Source of the DNA: Chondrosia reniformis
Taxonomy: Eukaryota > Porifera > Demospongiae > Chondrillida > Chondrillidae
Direction: 5' to 3'
NCBI GenBank assembly: GCA_947172415.1
Contig: OX359194.1
Coordinates: 930,001 to 994,000, forward strand
Length of the DNA stretch: 64,000 nt
Of this stretch, positions 36,268 to 49,888 are shown piece by piece (within the stretch, counting starts at the first letter, position 1; each line of letters begins with the position of its first letter). The translations under genes and the position numbers were made by a program. The notes under the pieces were generated by a model. That model made no database searches and was not told the DNA's origin. It was given only the letters and a program-made list of their open reading frames with translations.

Positions 36268-37410
36268 ATGAGTGTGAATTGTGTGAATATGATATGGATT
36301 GTCAGATTTTCTTTTCTTTGAACTATTCAATTTATAATAAAAGTATTTGGATATATACGCAAAGTTTTTGACTTCAGTGTGACCCTATATACCTGCTAAC
36401 ACATTATATGCAATACAATTGTAATTTGTGGAGAGAAAAACTTATACGGCTATATGAGCGAATAAATGTGGATGGCATGTGGTATTTTTATACCTAATGT
36501 TACTTTAATTTTATTATTAATTTTCATTTTAGAGACTTCATGCCATTTGACAGCACAGTTGTATAGAAATGTGCCATTGCATGAAAATATTATTATGTAT
36601 AAGCCTTAGAACTATAGGCCTTTTGTTGATTATTATATCACTGTACTACTTTTCCTACCTATTATTATCTTGATGCTCTAAGTAGCGCTGATTATCGATA
36701 AATGCACTATTATTCCGACTGACCGCAAAGGGTACAGTATAATAGGAACTGAAGAGCTATTAGCCGCCTCCCATTAAAAGTTTACATTTTTGAGCGTTTT
36801 CGCTATCAATTACAAGATACGAATTAATTCCGTTATATAGAATGGTGAGTTATTCTATGTTCTTGATTATAGCTACACCATTTACCTACATGCTATGCCT
36901 ATATATACTATTAAAAAGGCCTATATGGAACTAAACTTTGGATGGAAGATATACAGGAGTCTTCTCTTTCGTCTTCAGCTCCACAACTGTTTCTTGGAAT
37001 TCCACCCTTTATCAGTGACCCTGGGAATCTTTGTTTTTTCTTGATCTGATGTTTTATGAATCCTTATGTAGCTACACGTACTGAGAAGGCCGAATATATT
37101 ATTATTTGTAATATCGATAATATATTTGTAGGTAATCAAGACACAATAAATTATAGCCATAGAGTCTATTTCCCGTGTGCTATATACATATATATATATA
37201 AGACTTTAGCCACACTGAAATTCTCAACTGCTGCATGGCCTTCCAATTACCTTTTCACACCTTAGTATAGACTGAAGATGATGCATCTGCATGCCATTAT
37301 CAGCAAAAATTCCAGTCTCATGCAAGGGGTCTCAGCCAATAATCACCGCAGATTTGACTTGCCTTGAGTGTGAGCTAGGAGTACCATTGGTTGCTTGCAT
37401 GCATTCACAT
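36268..37410. other. Intergenic, duplicated spacer with an R1 copy
   Basis: 36368-36660 pairs with 26552-26880. 36665-36875 is the ctgattatcgat block. 36880-37060 is an R1 copy. 37200-37410 holds nothing I recognise. No coding region. Confidence 0.65.
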
Positions 37411-38335
37411 AAACAACAGGGTTAGAGACGATATCTTTTGTATCAATATAGGGACAATTCTACCTCAAACTTAACGGGAACGTATACAAATGCGTTTTAT
37501 CTAACCTTTGCTACAACCATAGATATACGACTCCTTTATGGATGGTTAATTCAGCCTTATGTCTATTCGGTTTGCATTAGCTATATTAACAAAGTTATAG
37601 CAAATTCCACACTATTAACTTTTCTGTAATCTTTTCGTGTGTAAGATCTAGACTTTCGTTTTAACTTAGAGATGTTTGAATGGCTAAGGTCGTTCCAACT
37701 AAAAGAGAATTCGCAAAACGTCTTTCTCGAGAACGACGTTTTGCCGACTATTGGACCCTGTATGCGAAATGGGTTAATTAATGAACGTGTTACGCACCTG
37801 CGATATATCCAGAGAATGTACGCTGTCTAAAACGAACGATAAAGCTTGTCTGACTACGGTAAAATCACTCGGTTGTTTCTCGATCGGTTTCTCGGCCATC
37901 TTCACACCTCCAATACTAAAATCCGGAAGCGTAACAACCCTCGCTTGCGTCACGTGATGCCGTTTCCAATCCATTAAAGGAGTCGTATATCTATGCTACA
38001 ACTCGCTTATTCGGTAGCTCCTTCTCGTAGGAGAGCGTCGACTTGTCATAGCCGTTCTCGAAAGGATGATCTTCTTTAGCAACGAGGCGGTGACGTTTTC
38101 GCAACGTCACAAGATTCACAAAATGTGTGTACGGAGCGACATACGAAGGTGTTGGTGACGCATTAGAAGGACATCATAATACATCACCAGTTTGCGCAAT
38201 CGTAACTTTGAATTCTTCATTATATCTTGATTATTTTGCTCATTTAATTAAGCAAAACTTCGCCAGACGTTTCTTATACACATGTACCATGATATATGTT
38301 GATTTCCCAGTTATCTGACAAATTGAAAATTTTTA
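37411..38335. other. Island of different composition with an inverted repeat and small ORFs, unidentified
   Basis: About 0.9 kb with many CpG and CGT/CGA triplets, unlike the surrounding AT-rich DNA. A near-perfect inverted repeat (core atagatatacgactccttt) lies at about 37517-37545 and 37968-37996. Between and around the arms are short frames: one on + from 37681 giving MAKVVPTKREFAKRLSRERR and 13 more residues, one on - at 37974-37774 (66 codons), and one on + at 38127-38318. None matches a family I know. It has no counterpart in the B and C units. It could be a decayed mobile element; no identity is claimed. Confidence 0.4.
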
Positions 38336-38574
38336 TCAATATAACACATGGTTTGCATATAAATTTCCAATAGGTTTTCTATAGTCTTATGGCCTTTTAT
38401 ATGCAGATTTTGTCCTCCGTTTTCTAACAAACGGAGGCCTAAATAAGAAATCCCTTAATTTAAAATGAGTTTTATACCCTAAACTTTATGATGATATGCC
38501 CATTTTGTTTCTAGATCCTTTCTTGGAGCCATATGAATTATTTAATTACATTATTTAGATTACCTTTTTGTAAC

Positions 38575-38870
38575 TTGCACTGTATATATATCAGTTAAAG
38601 ATAAACTGATATCGAGTAACTAATAAACACTAACAGCATTTCATCATCAGTGGAATCTGGATTTACCCAACCCACTCATGTCTCCTGAGGAGCTCAATGA
38701 GCTAATGGGTGGAGAAAAAGTCCAGAGTCTCCCCCTAGCCACTCAAAAAGATGGTCAAGACATGCACAGACTAACATTCTTTTTATGTATCGTTACTGTA
38801 GATCATGATCATAATAGAAGGAGAACTATGTATGTGGTCACTATTTGAATATGTGTTAGTGTTTAAATAT
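38575..38870 (+). repeat. Repeat R2 copy upstream of gene D
   Basis: Starts at a perfect small palindrome (tatcagtt-aaagat-aactgata) and runs through cccactcatgtctcctgagg and gagtctccccctag. Closely related copies lie at 48187-48445 and 49317-49580 upstream of gene E. Confidence 0.72.
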
Positions 38871-39157
38871 GTACCTAACAGTATATTTAGATTTCGTACA
38901 GATATATAAGCTTCTTCTAAATTAAACTGTGTCTAATGGTGAGATTACACAGTGACCATATAATATGTACTAGGTGGAACTGTCATTGATTTGACATGAT
39001 TAAAACTTTAATTGGAAGTTATAATAGGACAAAAAAACTTCATTCTAAATGCCACATCACTTCTTTAGACATCTCTACATCAATATAAATAGATTATGAT
39101 CAGAAAGAGTTGATATATTTTTCTTCATTTTTACTCCATCATACAGATCTACGTATA

Positions 39158-42100
39158 ATGATTCAACAGGAGGTTTTGCTCACTACTGTCCTCCATTTTA
39201 TGCTACTTTATTCAGGTATTTTGTTTGTATACGTATGGACATAATATACATACACATACGTACGTACGAACATGTATATATAACATTATAACTTCTTCAC
39301 GGGATACTATTGTATTTCCACCTCCTCTCTATAACAAGAGATCACACTATTGACTTAAATTGGTTATAGTTGTCAAATTGGGAATGGCGATGTATAAACT
39401 ATACAAACTTATGCTGTGGTACTTGTATGCTTCAGCTCATACAAATTATCTCTATCTCTACTATGGCCGTATACCCTTTATCTGCTACCCTGTACCTATG
39501 TCAGTATTTGTATTACGCTATTTATGAAACCCATACGTTCCCCTCAATAATTAAATGTAATATATATCCCATTGATATCAGCTATTACATAGTATATTTA
39601 CATTATAATATTACAGATGTTTCATCACAACCAACTACTATTACTGTTGGAAGGACTGGTGATCCAACTACTACCATCACTGTAACACCTACCATTGGTC
39701 AATCAGTAGAACTGCAGTGTACTAGGACTAGTGCAGCTAGACGATGGTACACTACAGGAAGTGTAGTAGCAGCCACTTCAAATGAAATAAGTACATCTGG
39801 TGGAACTACTAGGATATTGGCTTTCTCTTCATTTACTACAAGTCATGCTGGAACATACAGTTGTGTAGTTCAGAATAACCAAATGACAACAACATATCCT
39901 GTAATACTAACTACAGGTTAGTCTATTGTGTTGCTTGTCTACCAAATACAAATGTATTGTAACTCATTAAATTTAGGCAGTTTGTACGTATGTACATGTG
40001 TACATATATAAGTATTATAATTAATAATAAATACCATATTTCAAAAATTATGGTTAACATGCCTATGAAATTAAGGGAACATGAACTTCTCTAAGTAGGG
40101 ATGGTAGGAAAAAACATGGCCACCCTATTACACATAACATAACTTCCCCCCTTGATCCGCACCTAACACTGGTATCCCTACTTTTAACATTTTTAAATGT
40201 TTTTATTTGTATAAATACATGTAACAATTAAAAATGATTATTATTTAGCTCGGTATCAAAAGCTATAACATTCATGTATATATTCTGCTAGATTTATTAT
40301 ACATACATTTATTATGACGTTTTGCATTACTGTAGCAGTATTGATGTCGCCATCACAAACATCATCTCCAACCCAAGGTACGTATCTCTTTAGTGCTACA
40401 AAGGCTGATATATGTATAAGGTAATGTACGTAGATGTCAAAAAGCACTGCTCAAATTTTTAAATATCAGATTGGATGAAGGCGCACTACCCAAGCATTGC
40501 ACCCTTAGCCTGCCCTGCACTACTAGTTTAATTCCAGTTTTCATCAGGGATACCTTACAAATTAGCTTTAGCATAAAATGTAATTTAATTATTTGGCTAA
40601 TTGTGTAGTTATTTATGTACTTTTACAGTTCCATCACAAGTGAGTAATATTCAGTTTACTCAGATAGTGTCAAATGGAATGATCAATTTACAAGTTGCAT
40701 GGAATCAGCCAACCAGTGATCGTACCATACAACACTATGAAGTACAATACAGGAAACAAAGTGTATCCAGTTGGACCTCAGTAACACCAAACCCAACCAC
40801 CAAACAGGCAACTATAAGGAATGTGGATAAAGGTAGTGTTTATAATGTTCGAGTGAGAGCTGTATCTGATGTTGGATCTGGACAGTGGGGAAGTGCTACT
40901 AGTCAGATGACGCATAGAGGTACGTATGAATAATAATACCAAATTTGGCTTATAGTATTTGCAATACATATGTACTGTTACAGTTCCTTCACAAGTGGGT
41001 AATATTCAGATTACTCAGACAATATCAAATGGAATGATCAATTTACAAGTTACATGGAATCAGCCAACCAGTGATCGTACCATACAACGCTATGAAGTAC
41101 AATACAGGAAACAAGGTGTATCCAGTTGGACCTCAGTAACACCAAACCCAACCACCAGTCAGACTACTATAAGGAATGTGGATACAGGTAGTGTTTATAA
41201 TGTTCAAGTGAGAGCTGTGTCTGATGTTGGATCTGGACAGTGGGGAAGTGCTATTAGTCAGAGGACATATAGAGGTACGTATGAATAATAATACCAAATT
41301 TGGCTTATAGTATTTGCAATACATATGTACTTTTATAGTTCCATCACAAGTGAGTAATATTCAGATTACTCAGATAATATCAAATGAAATGATCAATTTA
41401 CAAGTTACATGGAATCAGCCAACCAGTGAACGTACCATACAACGCTATGAAGTACAGTACAAGAAACAAAGTGTATTCAGTTGGACCTCAGTAACACCAA
41501 ACCCAACCACCAGACAGACTACTATAAGGAATGTGGATACAGGTAGTGTTTATAATGTTCAAGTGAGAGCTGTGTCTGATGTTGGATCTGGACAGTGGGG
41601 AAGTGCTATTAGTCAGAGGACATATAGAGGTAATTACGTACTTATATACTAACTGCTTGTACTGTATTTTATTAAATCATTTCAGAAACACTCAGGAGCA
41701 GCTCAAATAACTTAAGCATCCAACTGATGTTTTCGATTTATAAGACTTTGAAATGTGTAGTTATGATTGCCATATATTAGCCTCATGTGCCATATATTGG
41801 GTAATCTATATCATATCATGTACTGTTTTAATGTTAATCTGTTTTTGTGTATTATATAGTTCCAGGTGCTCCCACTGACCTCATGATATCTCCTCCATCT
41901 GGATCATGTGACCAACTGATGGTTACTTGGACAGCACCATCTAACACTGGAGGACTACCAGTCAAGTATAAAGTGTATAGAAATGGTGATGAGGTACATT
42001 CAATGAGAACTACTACTACTACTACATGGAATGGTTTAACAGCTAACACACAGTACGCAGTGAGAGTAGTAGCTTTCAATGACTTGGGAGATGGAGGAGA

Positions 42101-45100
42101 AGTGACAGGAACAGGAAGAACTAGACCTGAAGGTTATTAATATCACTGATTGATTAAATGATATGATTAAATAATATATTATTTTAGATGTATTTCCTTC
42201 TTCTTTATTCCAGCTCCCAAAGTATCAATTGTAACACCTACAAACTCAACACAGCTGTCAGTAACATTCTCAACATCAGCTCTAGATCTGTCACTCCAGT
42301 TCATGTGTACAGCCAGACCAGAGTTATCTGGTCTTATAAATAGGACTGCCACTACTACTAGTTCGAGACTTGTACTGAATGACCTGTCACCTTATGTCAA
42401 TTATAAAGTCAGATGTACCTCTATAAGTACTAGATCAGGATCAGGAAGTATAATCAATTCTTGTAATTCAACTATGAAAACTATTAGAATGCCAGAAAGT
42501 GGTATGTTTACACATTCCTTATACATTTTATTGCTAATTAATGTAATCATTAACAATAGCTGTGGCGTGAATGTACCATATAATTTTGTTAGAGAATTAT
42601 TAAAATATTATTTTACACTTTTTCTGATATCAGTTCTAAAATATGAATAAAATGTTAAAAAAATCTTTGTGAATGTTTGTAAAACCACTCTTCTTTTACT
42701 GTAGTTCCAAGTGGACCTCCACTAAACTTAGATGTTAACAGAACCAACACTACAGCTAATCTATCTTGGGATCCACCAGAGGAAAAGGACAGAAATGGTA
42801 TTATCATTGGATATGATGTCAAATACAAACCAACTGATGGTTCAGCTGAAGTAATAAGCAAAGAAGTGGCAGGAACAAATGTTATTATTAGTGATCTGAT
42901 TGCTGGCAAAAAATACATATTCATGGTAGCTGCTAAAACTAGTAAAGGAATTGGACCATATGTGGACAATGGACTGGAAGGAGGTAAATATGGTCTAATA
43001 CAGGCATGAGTATAATGTAAATATTTGTGTACTCCAGGTTGTAATTGTGTGTTCATTACAAATCTGCGTATACACATTTTCATATTAATATATGTACAGT
43101 CGAACTCGTTTAGTATGTACCTGGGATAATGCATACTTTTTTGGTTCCCCAAGGTGGTACTCATTATCAGAGTTTGACTGTAGTTTAATTATTGGCATGT
43201 AGCTACAAGACTATTATTTACTTTCATCTTATTCTCCACTGGGTCAGACAGCCGTTTCTGGGAATTCCACCCTTCATCAGTGATCCTGGGAGTCTTTGTC
43301 TTTTTCTTTATCTTGATCTTCTGCGAATCCTTGTTATACCCAATTTCAGTCTCCAATTTAGGGAATATATACGTACACATAATTGAGCTATACATTATCT
43401 ATTTTCTAACTCTGATTGGGACAAACATATTATAATATTGATACATTATGTTTGCAGCAATTTTTAATTATTGTATGATGTAGCGACATCAATAATATCT
43501 CCAACACTACCTCCACCTCCATCTCAAGTCCAAGGTGTCACTGTTACAAGAGGTGTAGCAGATGGATCTCCATCTTTGACAGTTTCATGGACTGCAGTAT
43601 CTGGAACTGGAATAACCTACACTATGAGGTATTCAACAAGTAGTGGTACTACAACAGAACCACCATCTGGAGCATCAACACAGTCAGGAATAGCTGGTAC
43701 ATCAACTACACTGAGTGGACTTACACAAGGTACAATATACTACATTTGGGTAACAGCTGTTTCATCAGGTGGACAAGGACCTTACAGTACAAGAGTGTCA
43801 GAGACTACATATGACGGTAAATATGTAATAAATTCAGGTAAAATTAATCATGATATGTGTTGCATCTCAGAAATTCATTTGTGTGTATATATTGTATATT
43901 ATATATCTACTATGAAACATTCATCTACATATTAATCACTGTTTCTTGAGATGGTATAAGAATGGCAGATTGTGCTACATCATTCTGTAGTTCCACAACG
44001 AATAGCTAATGTGAATGTGAATAGAACTATCACTGAAGATCAGGCATTACTAACTATTAAATGGTCAACTCCTTCAAGTCATCATCCCATACAACACTAT
44101 CAAGTAGACTACAGAGTGGGTACCTCTGGTAGTTGGAGTACGTGGAGTCCCAATCCTACATCTACTTCAGTGACACTGACTGGTCTTCAAAATGGAACTA
44201 CCTACCAAGTGAGAGTGAGAGCTGTGTCTGATGTTGGAGATGGAGAATGGAGTGAAGTGATTGGAAAAGCTACATACAGTGCCTGTGGTGAATTTTACAT
44301 AACATAGTCATTTGTACATATGTACGTATATATAAAGTGCATATAATAAGTTTACATAAGTAAGTATTGACTGATGCAGTAAAACCTGATAAAAGCAAAA
44401 AACATAAGCAATTCTTTTTAAAATATTTTATGATATACTTCAGTGATCTAGTCTGGTCTTAAGGTGATATGTATGTTATTGTGTTGAGGATGTACATGTA
44501 CATACGCATGTACCTGTAGCCTGTAGAAAAGTCTCTAGCTAGATAGTATGAAATGTATTACAGAAGTGATGTATGGAGCCTATACCAGGAAGAATGTTAT
44601 ATGAAAACGTTGCATATGTAGAATTATATGCCAACTAATTATAAGAATAATTGAGTGCTTCATCATGTCCACATTATAGTTGCTATAAATGTGGAAATAT
44701 CAGTGATATACGTATATAAATTCCTATCACCATTAATTACAGAAATGATAAGTTATATAAATCATCTTCATTTTACACAGTGGTTGAGGCGGTCACATTT
44801 CAGTCAGACCTGCCAGTTGGGTCCACCATTGGATTGCTGTTGGGAGGTGCTTTGATTGGAGTCATCTGTGGAGTTGGAGGCACTTTTATTGTGTTTAAAC
44901 TTTATCTCACTAAATTTAAGAAGAGAGAAATATCAGAAAAGAAACAGACTGAAAAGTTAAGATTTCAGAAATCTATAAAGTGCAATAATACAAACACATG
45001 CTTAATAATACTGATTAGGCTGAATTTCTTGAAGTTATAATTAGTATTTAATTACAACTATATACATACCTCATGAACCATGCGCCTCATTAGCCAAGTT

Positions 45101-45485
45101 ATGCATGTGCAGTCAAGTGATATATCTAATGTATGTACAATGCTCTGTAAAATGCCTATAGGGAACTAAACCTAGCGAGAGCTTTGGATGAAGATACATG
45201 AGTCTATTCTTTTCTTTCTTCTTCTGCTCCACTGGGCCAGACAGCTGTTTCTGGGAATTCCACCCTTCATCAGTGAACCAAGGAATCTTTTGTGAATCCT
45301 TGTCTCTCTATGCTTATTTCTAGGGGTCTTATATATTCAACTTTGGTGCATGGATGTCATTCTTCATGTTGTTTAGGTTTGAGGAAGATCTGGAGGTCAA
45401 GTATGAGGTGCCATCTGATATAGTCAAAATGGAAGCCAATCCCGCTTATGATGCTATAAATGTTTCCAAGAAAGAGGAAACGTAG
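39158..45485 (+). CDS. Gene D: short-tail receptor with Ig domain (signal peptide - Ig - 8 FN3 - TM - NPxY tail), complete
   Basis: Exons in frame: 39158-39215, 39617-39916, 40336-40377, 40629-40919, 40984-41274, 41339-41629, 41860-42132, 42214-42501, 42705-42983, 43484-43816, 43991-44287, 44781-44955, 45377-45485. The start [20 protein letters not shown] is a plausible signal peptide, shared with gene E. The second exon is an Ig-like domain; then a 14-residue Ser/Thr/Pro linker and three SQVSNIQ FN3 exons (spacing 355 bp). The last two FN3 domains (SQVQGVTVTRG and QRIANVNVNRT types) replace the split and STIKTAW domains of B, C and E, so the ectodomain is a mosaic. The cytoplasmic tail ends NPAYDAINVSKKEET. 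Neither a PTP gene nor a relic follows it. Confidence 0.82.
39617..39916 (+). other. Gene D Ig-like domain exon
   Basis: 100 codons, phase 1-1. It shows the pattern of a small Ig domain: strand-B Cys in VELQCTRTS, the W of RRWYTTG, and the Y-x-C motif in [11 protein letters not shown]. Gene E has a close copy (50365-50676) with 4 extra codons near the start. Genes B and C lack it, having their linker exon directly after the signal exon. Confidence 0.85.
43097..43180. mobile_element. Tiny pogo/Tigger-like MITE, gene D intron
   Basis: The ends cagtcgaactcgtttagta and, reversed, cagtcaaactctgataatga are imperfect inverted repeats of an 84-bp element flanked by TA. The same insertion is in gene E at 54585-54669, so it predates the D/E split. 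Genes B and C lack it. Confidence 0.65.
43225..43345 (+). repeat. Partial R1 copy, gene D intron
   Basis: Carries the 3' part of R1 (ccactgggtcagacagcc ... ctttatcttgatc) directly after the shared MITE segment. Gene E lacks it at this position, so it came later or was lost there. Confidence 0.65.
44781..45485 (+). other. Gene D short-tail cassette
   Basis: TM exon 44781-44955, R1 copy in the intron (about 45140-45300), tail exon 45377-45485. It differs from B and C in the intron start: a small deletion removes their in-frame stop, so a retained intron would encode a longer Lys/Asn/Ile-rich tail ending near 45038. Tail tyrosines are in YEVP and NPAYDAI. Confidence 0.78.
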
Positions 45486-46520
45486 CTACAGTGGCCTAAA
45501 TGAAATTGAGTTTAACGTGCGAGATTATTTTCTTAAGTTTTCTTCTATAATCAGATCTTTATAAACAAATTATCTCTTTAGGATAGACTTAGTCTGAGTG
45601 TTGACACCAAGTGTTAGCTGCATATGTATCAGTTATTTTATAGAGTTGTACAAACATAGCTGCATATATATATTCAAACACTGATTTTTGTATTTTGTGA
45701 GAAAGGTTACATTGAATGATACTTTTGGCTCATTGTAACGTATAACGCTGGGTTCACACGATATTTCGAGTCTATAATAAATTGAACCACTTCCGATTAT
45801 CAGTTGCATGTGCTTTACCATCGATCCATATTCGATTCGATTCATCGATTCATGAGAAAGAAGCCATTCACTGGGTTGTTTACACAATGCGGCGAGGCTT
45901 CATCGCCACTTGAAATGGCTTCCGGTAGACCTCGAAATCGAAGGAAAATTAATCAGAGAAGATTGTCCACTTTTCTGGAGTTATCTCAAAGACACTGAAA
46001 CTCTAGCTAATTGAGTTTCACACTTCAAAGCTGTACCTCCTGTAGAGATTCAGAAAAGCGCGCGCCTTTCCTAACGTAACTGGAGGACCATCCCATAGAT
46101 TGATCAAAGGTCTCTTACTCCACTTATATACAATTATATATTATAGTATAACAGTATATAGAAACGTGTCTACAATTGCGCCGTACGTCTAATCCAATTG
46201 ACAGTGTATTGTTCTCAATTTGTAGCTCCCTAATTACTATTTGTTGCTAAAGTGTGTTATCCATTTTGTATATTAACGAGACCATATGATATGATACTTC
46301 TAAATATTGATAAACTGTAAATTTACCGTATATCTTTTATCTATGATAACATAGAGGCTATATATATTAGTCTTGGTCCTATATATGTTATTTCCACCTA
46401 GATGACCTAAACCTGGAATGATATATGCATAAAATATTTTGTAGAAAAGGCTCCATATTATAGGATTTGGGTTGCATATAGTACAGTATGTGAAGTGAAA
46501 GGCTTATTTGTCACGATCAT
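45486..46520. other. Intergenic after gene D
   Basis: The first 330 bp match the sequence after gene C (34322-34600, including gggttcacacgat). A CpG-richer stretch at 45800-46110 follows, with one 64-codon frame (45804-45998) of no recognisable family. Nothing else seen. Confidence 0.5.
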
Positions 46521-46523
46521 GAT

Positions 46524-46613
46524 GATATATGAAGTTTATTGAGCAAGAGTATATTGCTGATGAAGACCTACGGGTTGAAACTTTGTTATTGTGCTCAATA
46601 AACTTCATATATC
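46524..46613. mobile_element. 90-bp foldback element with 22-bp perfect inverted ends
   Basis: Arm gatatatgaagtttattgag... (46524-46545) and its exact reverse complement (46592-46613) enclose tgctgatgaagacctacggg. The loop sequence is the shared core of repeat R3 (other members near 57118, 59228 and 63495). Confidence 0.7.
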
Positions 46614-47270
46614 AGTGCAGTATTTGGATATCATATATATGTACCTTGATGTTGATTATTGTGTATGTACATGTGCGTATGTGGTATACGTATGTCATGT
46701 TGTCCGCCTGTTAGATATTTCATGTAGATAAAGTGGATGTAGGAATATAGCTTATAAGTGCTACTATTGTAAATCTCATTGTAAGAGGTAATGTAAAGAT
46801 GGTATGTTGAGATTACTGTAAAGTGCAGACTTGTAAGGGTTGTGTTAAGGTGCCACTGTTTGACCATCACTAAGGAGATTAATGAGATCATAATTAAGAT
46901 CTCTGTATATATGAGTTTATATTGAAAACTAGTTCAAAGGCTTTGTTCAGATTAAAAAGGAAGTGAAATAAGTGATGTATATATATATAAAGTCAATCTA
47001 AGTGAGGTGTCAATTAAAAAAACACTTAAAAACCTACACTACTTAAGACCAATTGGTTCACTTCTGCGCCCAAATGGTATGGAGGTGTAACGACCAACCT
47101 CAACAGCCAGGAGAAGACAACCAGTACGCAGACCAGCCATGATTCTCTTCTACCACTATCACAACTAATTACATATGGCTCCACATTAGGTCTAAATTTA
47201 ATGTTACAATTCTTATTTAGTCTACCTCCAGAGTTTGTTATTTAAATCCTAAGACAATCAAAATGTTATC
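46614..47270. other. Intergenic, nothing recognised
   Basis: No ORF with family features and no clear repeat ends. The ORFs here are short and low in complexity. Confidence 0.4.
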
Positions 47271-47276
47271 TTTAAG

Positions 47277-49590
47277 AGAAAGAACCATTTCTCTTAGCCA
47301 CCATTTTGTTGTAAACGAAGTCACTCCATTAGCCAGAATTGGTGTGTTACATCCATCCTCCATAAAGTATACATTTGTAATGTTAGGGTAAATTTATAAA
47401 ACACTTCCCCACATGCAATTAGGTTTGTTATAGTTGGAAGAATTGTTGTAGCCAGGATTTGTTATACTAAGGTTTGACTGTATTATGTATGCGTAAGTAG
47501 GTATATATACTCTATGTATTATAGTAGTAATATGTATGTAAGGTTTCTTTAATTAACCTTTCTGTCTGTATGTAATCAAATCACCCAGTGAACCAGTGAA
47601 ACAGTTTATTTTACAACCAGGGACATATAAGCCTGTACACTCAAAAAGGTGTATAAATCTACATTCAGTTTAGTTATGTTGTATCTAACTCAAAATAATA
47701 GGTACGTAATTTTATAACCTTCATAGACCCAACTCCCTTTATTTGACAAATGCACTGGTGTATTTTTCTTACATTGATATTAAAAACTTTAGTGTAATAA
47801 ACAATAGTATTGATATTAAACAATATTACTGAATTACGTACTTTAGTACTTGTATGCAGATTTCAATTTTATTATACGAATGTGTACGTACGTATCAACT
47901 AGTTTTGCATTTCAATATACGTACATACATATGTATCCTATTTAATGGTCCTATTATGTATGTACGTATGTATCCTATAATATACTTTAATGGTCCTATT
48001 ATGCCTTATTAGTCCAAGAACATTAAAATATGGATGTTGCAATTAACTTTGTGAAAATTTCACTACTCCAAAATGTGTATATTACAAACGGTTGAAAATT
48101 GTTGCAATTTATACCACATTTTGTTAGTGCATTTCAGTAGTGAATGTATACAGCAATCACTTGTGCGTCTTCTAATATATAATCAGTTATCAGTTAAAGA
48201 TAAACTGATATCCAGTATCTAATAAACACTAACAGCATTTCATCATCAGTTGACTCTGGATTTACCCAACCCACTCATGTCTCCTGAGGAGCCTGAGGAG
48301 CCTGATGAGCTAATGGGTGGAGAAAAAGTCCAGAGTCTCCCCCTAGCCACTCTAAAAGATGGTCGAGACACAGTCTAACATTCTTTTTATGTAACATACT
48401 GTAGATCATAATAGAAGGAGAACTATGTATGTGGTCACTATCTGAATATGTGTTAGTAAAAGAAACATTTCTCTTAGCCACCATTTTGTTGTAAACGAAG
48501 TCACTCCATTAGCCAGAATTGATTTGTTACATCCGTCCTCCATAAAGTATACATTTGTAATGTTAGGGTAAATTTATAAAACACTTCCCCACATGCAATT
48601 AGGTTTGTTATAGTTGGAGAAATTGTTGTAGCTGGGATTTGTTATGCTGAGGTTTGACTGTATTATGTGTGTGTATGTAGGTATATATACTCTATGTATT
48701 ATAGTAGTGATATGTACGTATGTAAGGTTTCTTTAATTAACCTTTCTGTCTGTATGTAATCAAATCACCCAGTGAACCAGTGAAACAGTTTATTTTACAT
48801 CCAGGGACATATAAACCTGCATACAATCAAAAAGGTGTATAAATCTACATTCAGTATAGTAATGTTGCCTTTATACGTATCTAACCCAAAATAACAGGTA
48901 ATTTTATAACCTGATTCATAAACCCAATTCCCTTTATTTGACAAACACGCTGATGTATTTTTCTTACATTGATATTAAAAATGATATTAAAAACTTTAGT
49001 ATAAATGTACTTGTATGAAGATTTCAATTTCATTATACGAATGTGTATGTATGTATTAACTAGTTTTGCATTTCAATATACGTATGTACGTATGTATCCT
49101 ACTAATATATATACTTTAATGGTACTATTATGCCTTATTAGTCCAAGAACATTAAAATACGGACGTTGCAATTACCTTTGTGAAAATTTCACTCCGCCAA
49201 AATATGTATATTACAAATGGTTGAAAATTGTTGCAATTTACACCACTTTTTGTTAGTGCATTTCATTAGTGAATGTATACAGCAATCACTTGTGTGTCCT
49301 CTAATATATAATCAGTTATCAGTTAAAGATAAACTGATATCTAGTATCTAATAAACACTAACAGCATTTCATCATCAGTGGACTCTATATTTACCCAACC
49401 CACTCTTGTCTCCTGAGGAGCCTGATGAGCTAATGGGCAGAGAAAAGGTTCGGTTATCGAGAACCAGAGTCTCCCCCTAGTCACTCAAAAAGATGGTCGA
49501 GACACAGACTAACATTCCGTTTGTATAATACTGTAGATCACAATAGAAGGAGAACTATGTATGTGGTCACTATTTGAATATGTGTTAGTG
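47277..49590. repeat. Tandem duplication of about 1.2 kb upstream of gene E
   Basis: The block starting at the ctcttagccaccattttgtt segment (about 47290) recurs at about 48470, followed in the same order by atgttagggtaaatttataa, the tttctttaattaacctttct stretch and an R2 copy (48187-48445; 49317-49580). Period about 1.18 kb. Divergence is low (scattered substitutions and small indels). Only the R2 end of the block has a counterpart upstream of gene D. No gene is supported inside. Confidence 0.75.
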
Positions 49591-49888
49591 TTTATATATG
49601 TACCTAACAGTATATTTAGATTTCATGTAGATAAGCTTCTTCTAAATTGTGTCTAATGGTGAGATTACACAGAGACCATATAATATGTACTAGGTGGAAC
49701 TGTCACTGATTCAATATGATTAAAGCTTTAATTGGAAATTGTAATAGGATCAAAAAGGCTTCATTCTAAATGCCATATCACTTATTTAGACATCTCTACA
49801 TCAATAAAAATAGATGATGATCAGAAAGAGCATGTACTTATTGATATATTTTTCTTCAATTTTACTCCATCATACAGATCTACGTATA

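Noticed and set aside
45804-45998. 64-codon basic frame after gene D
   Set aside because: No recognisable family, no splice context, and only one copy; openness alone is weak evidence.
46556-46590. Hammerhead-ribozyme-like core (ctgatga ... gaaa) in R3 repeats
   Set aside because: There is an extra base between the CUGAUGA box and the possible stem II, and I found no flanking helices with a UH cleavage site; the resemblance is to the core only.
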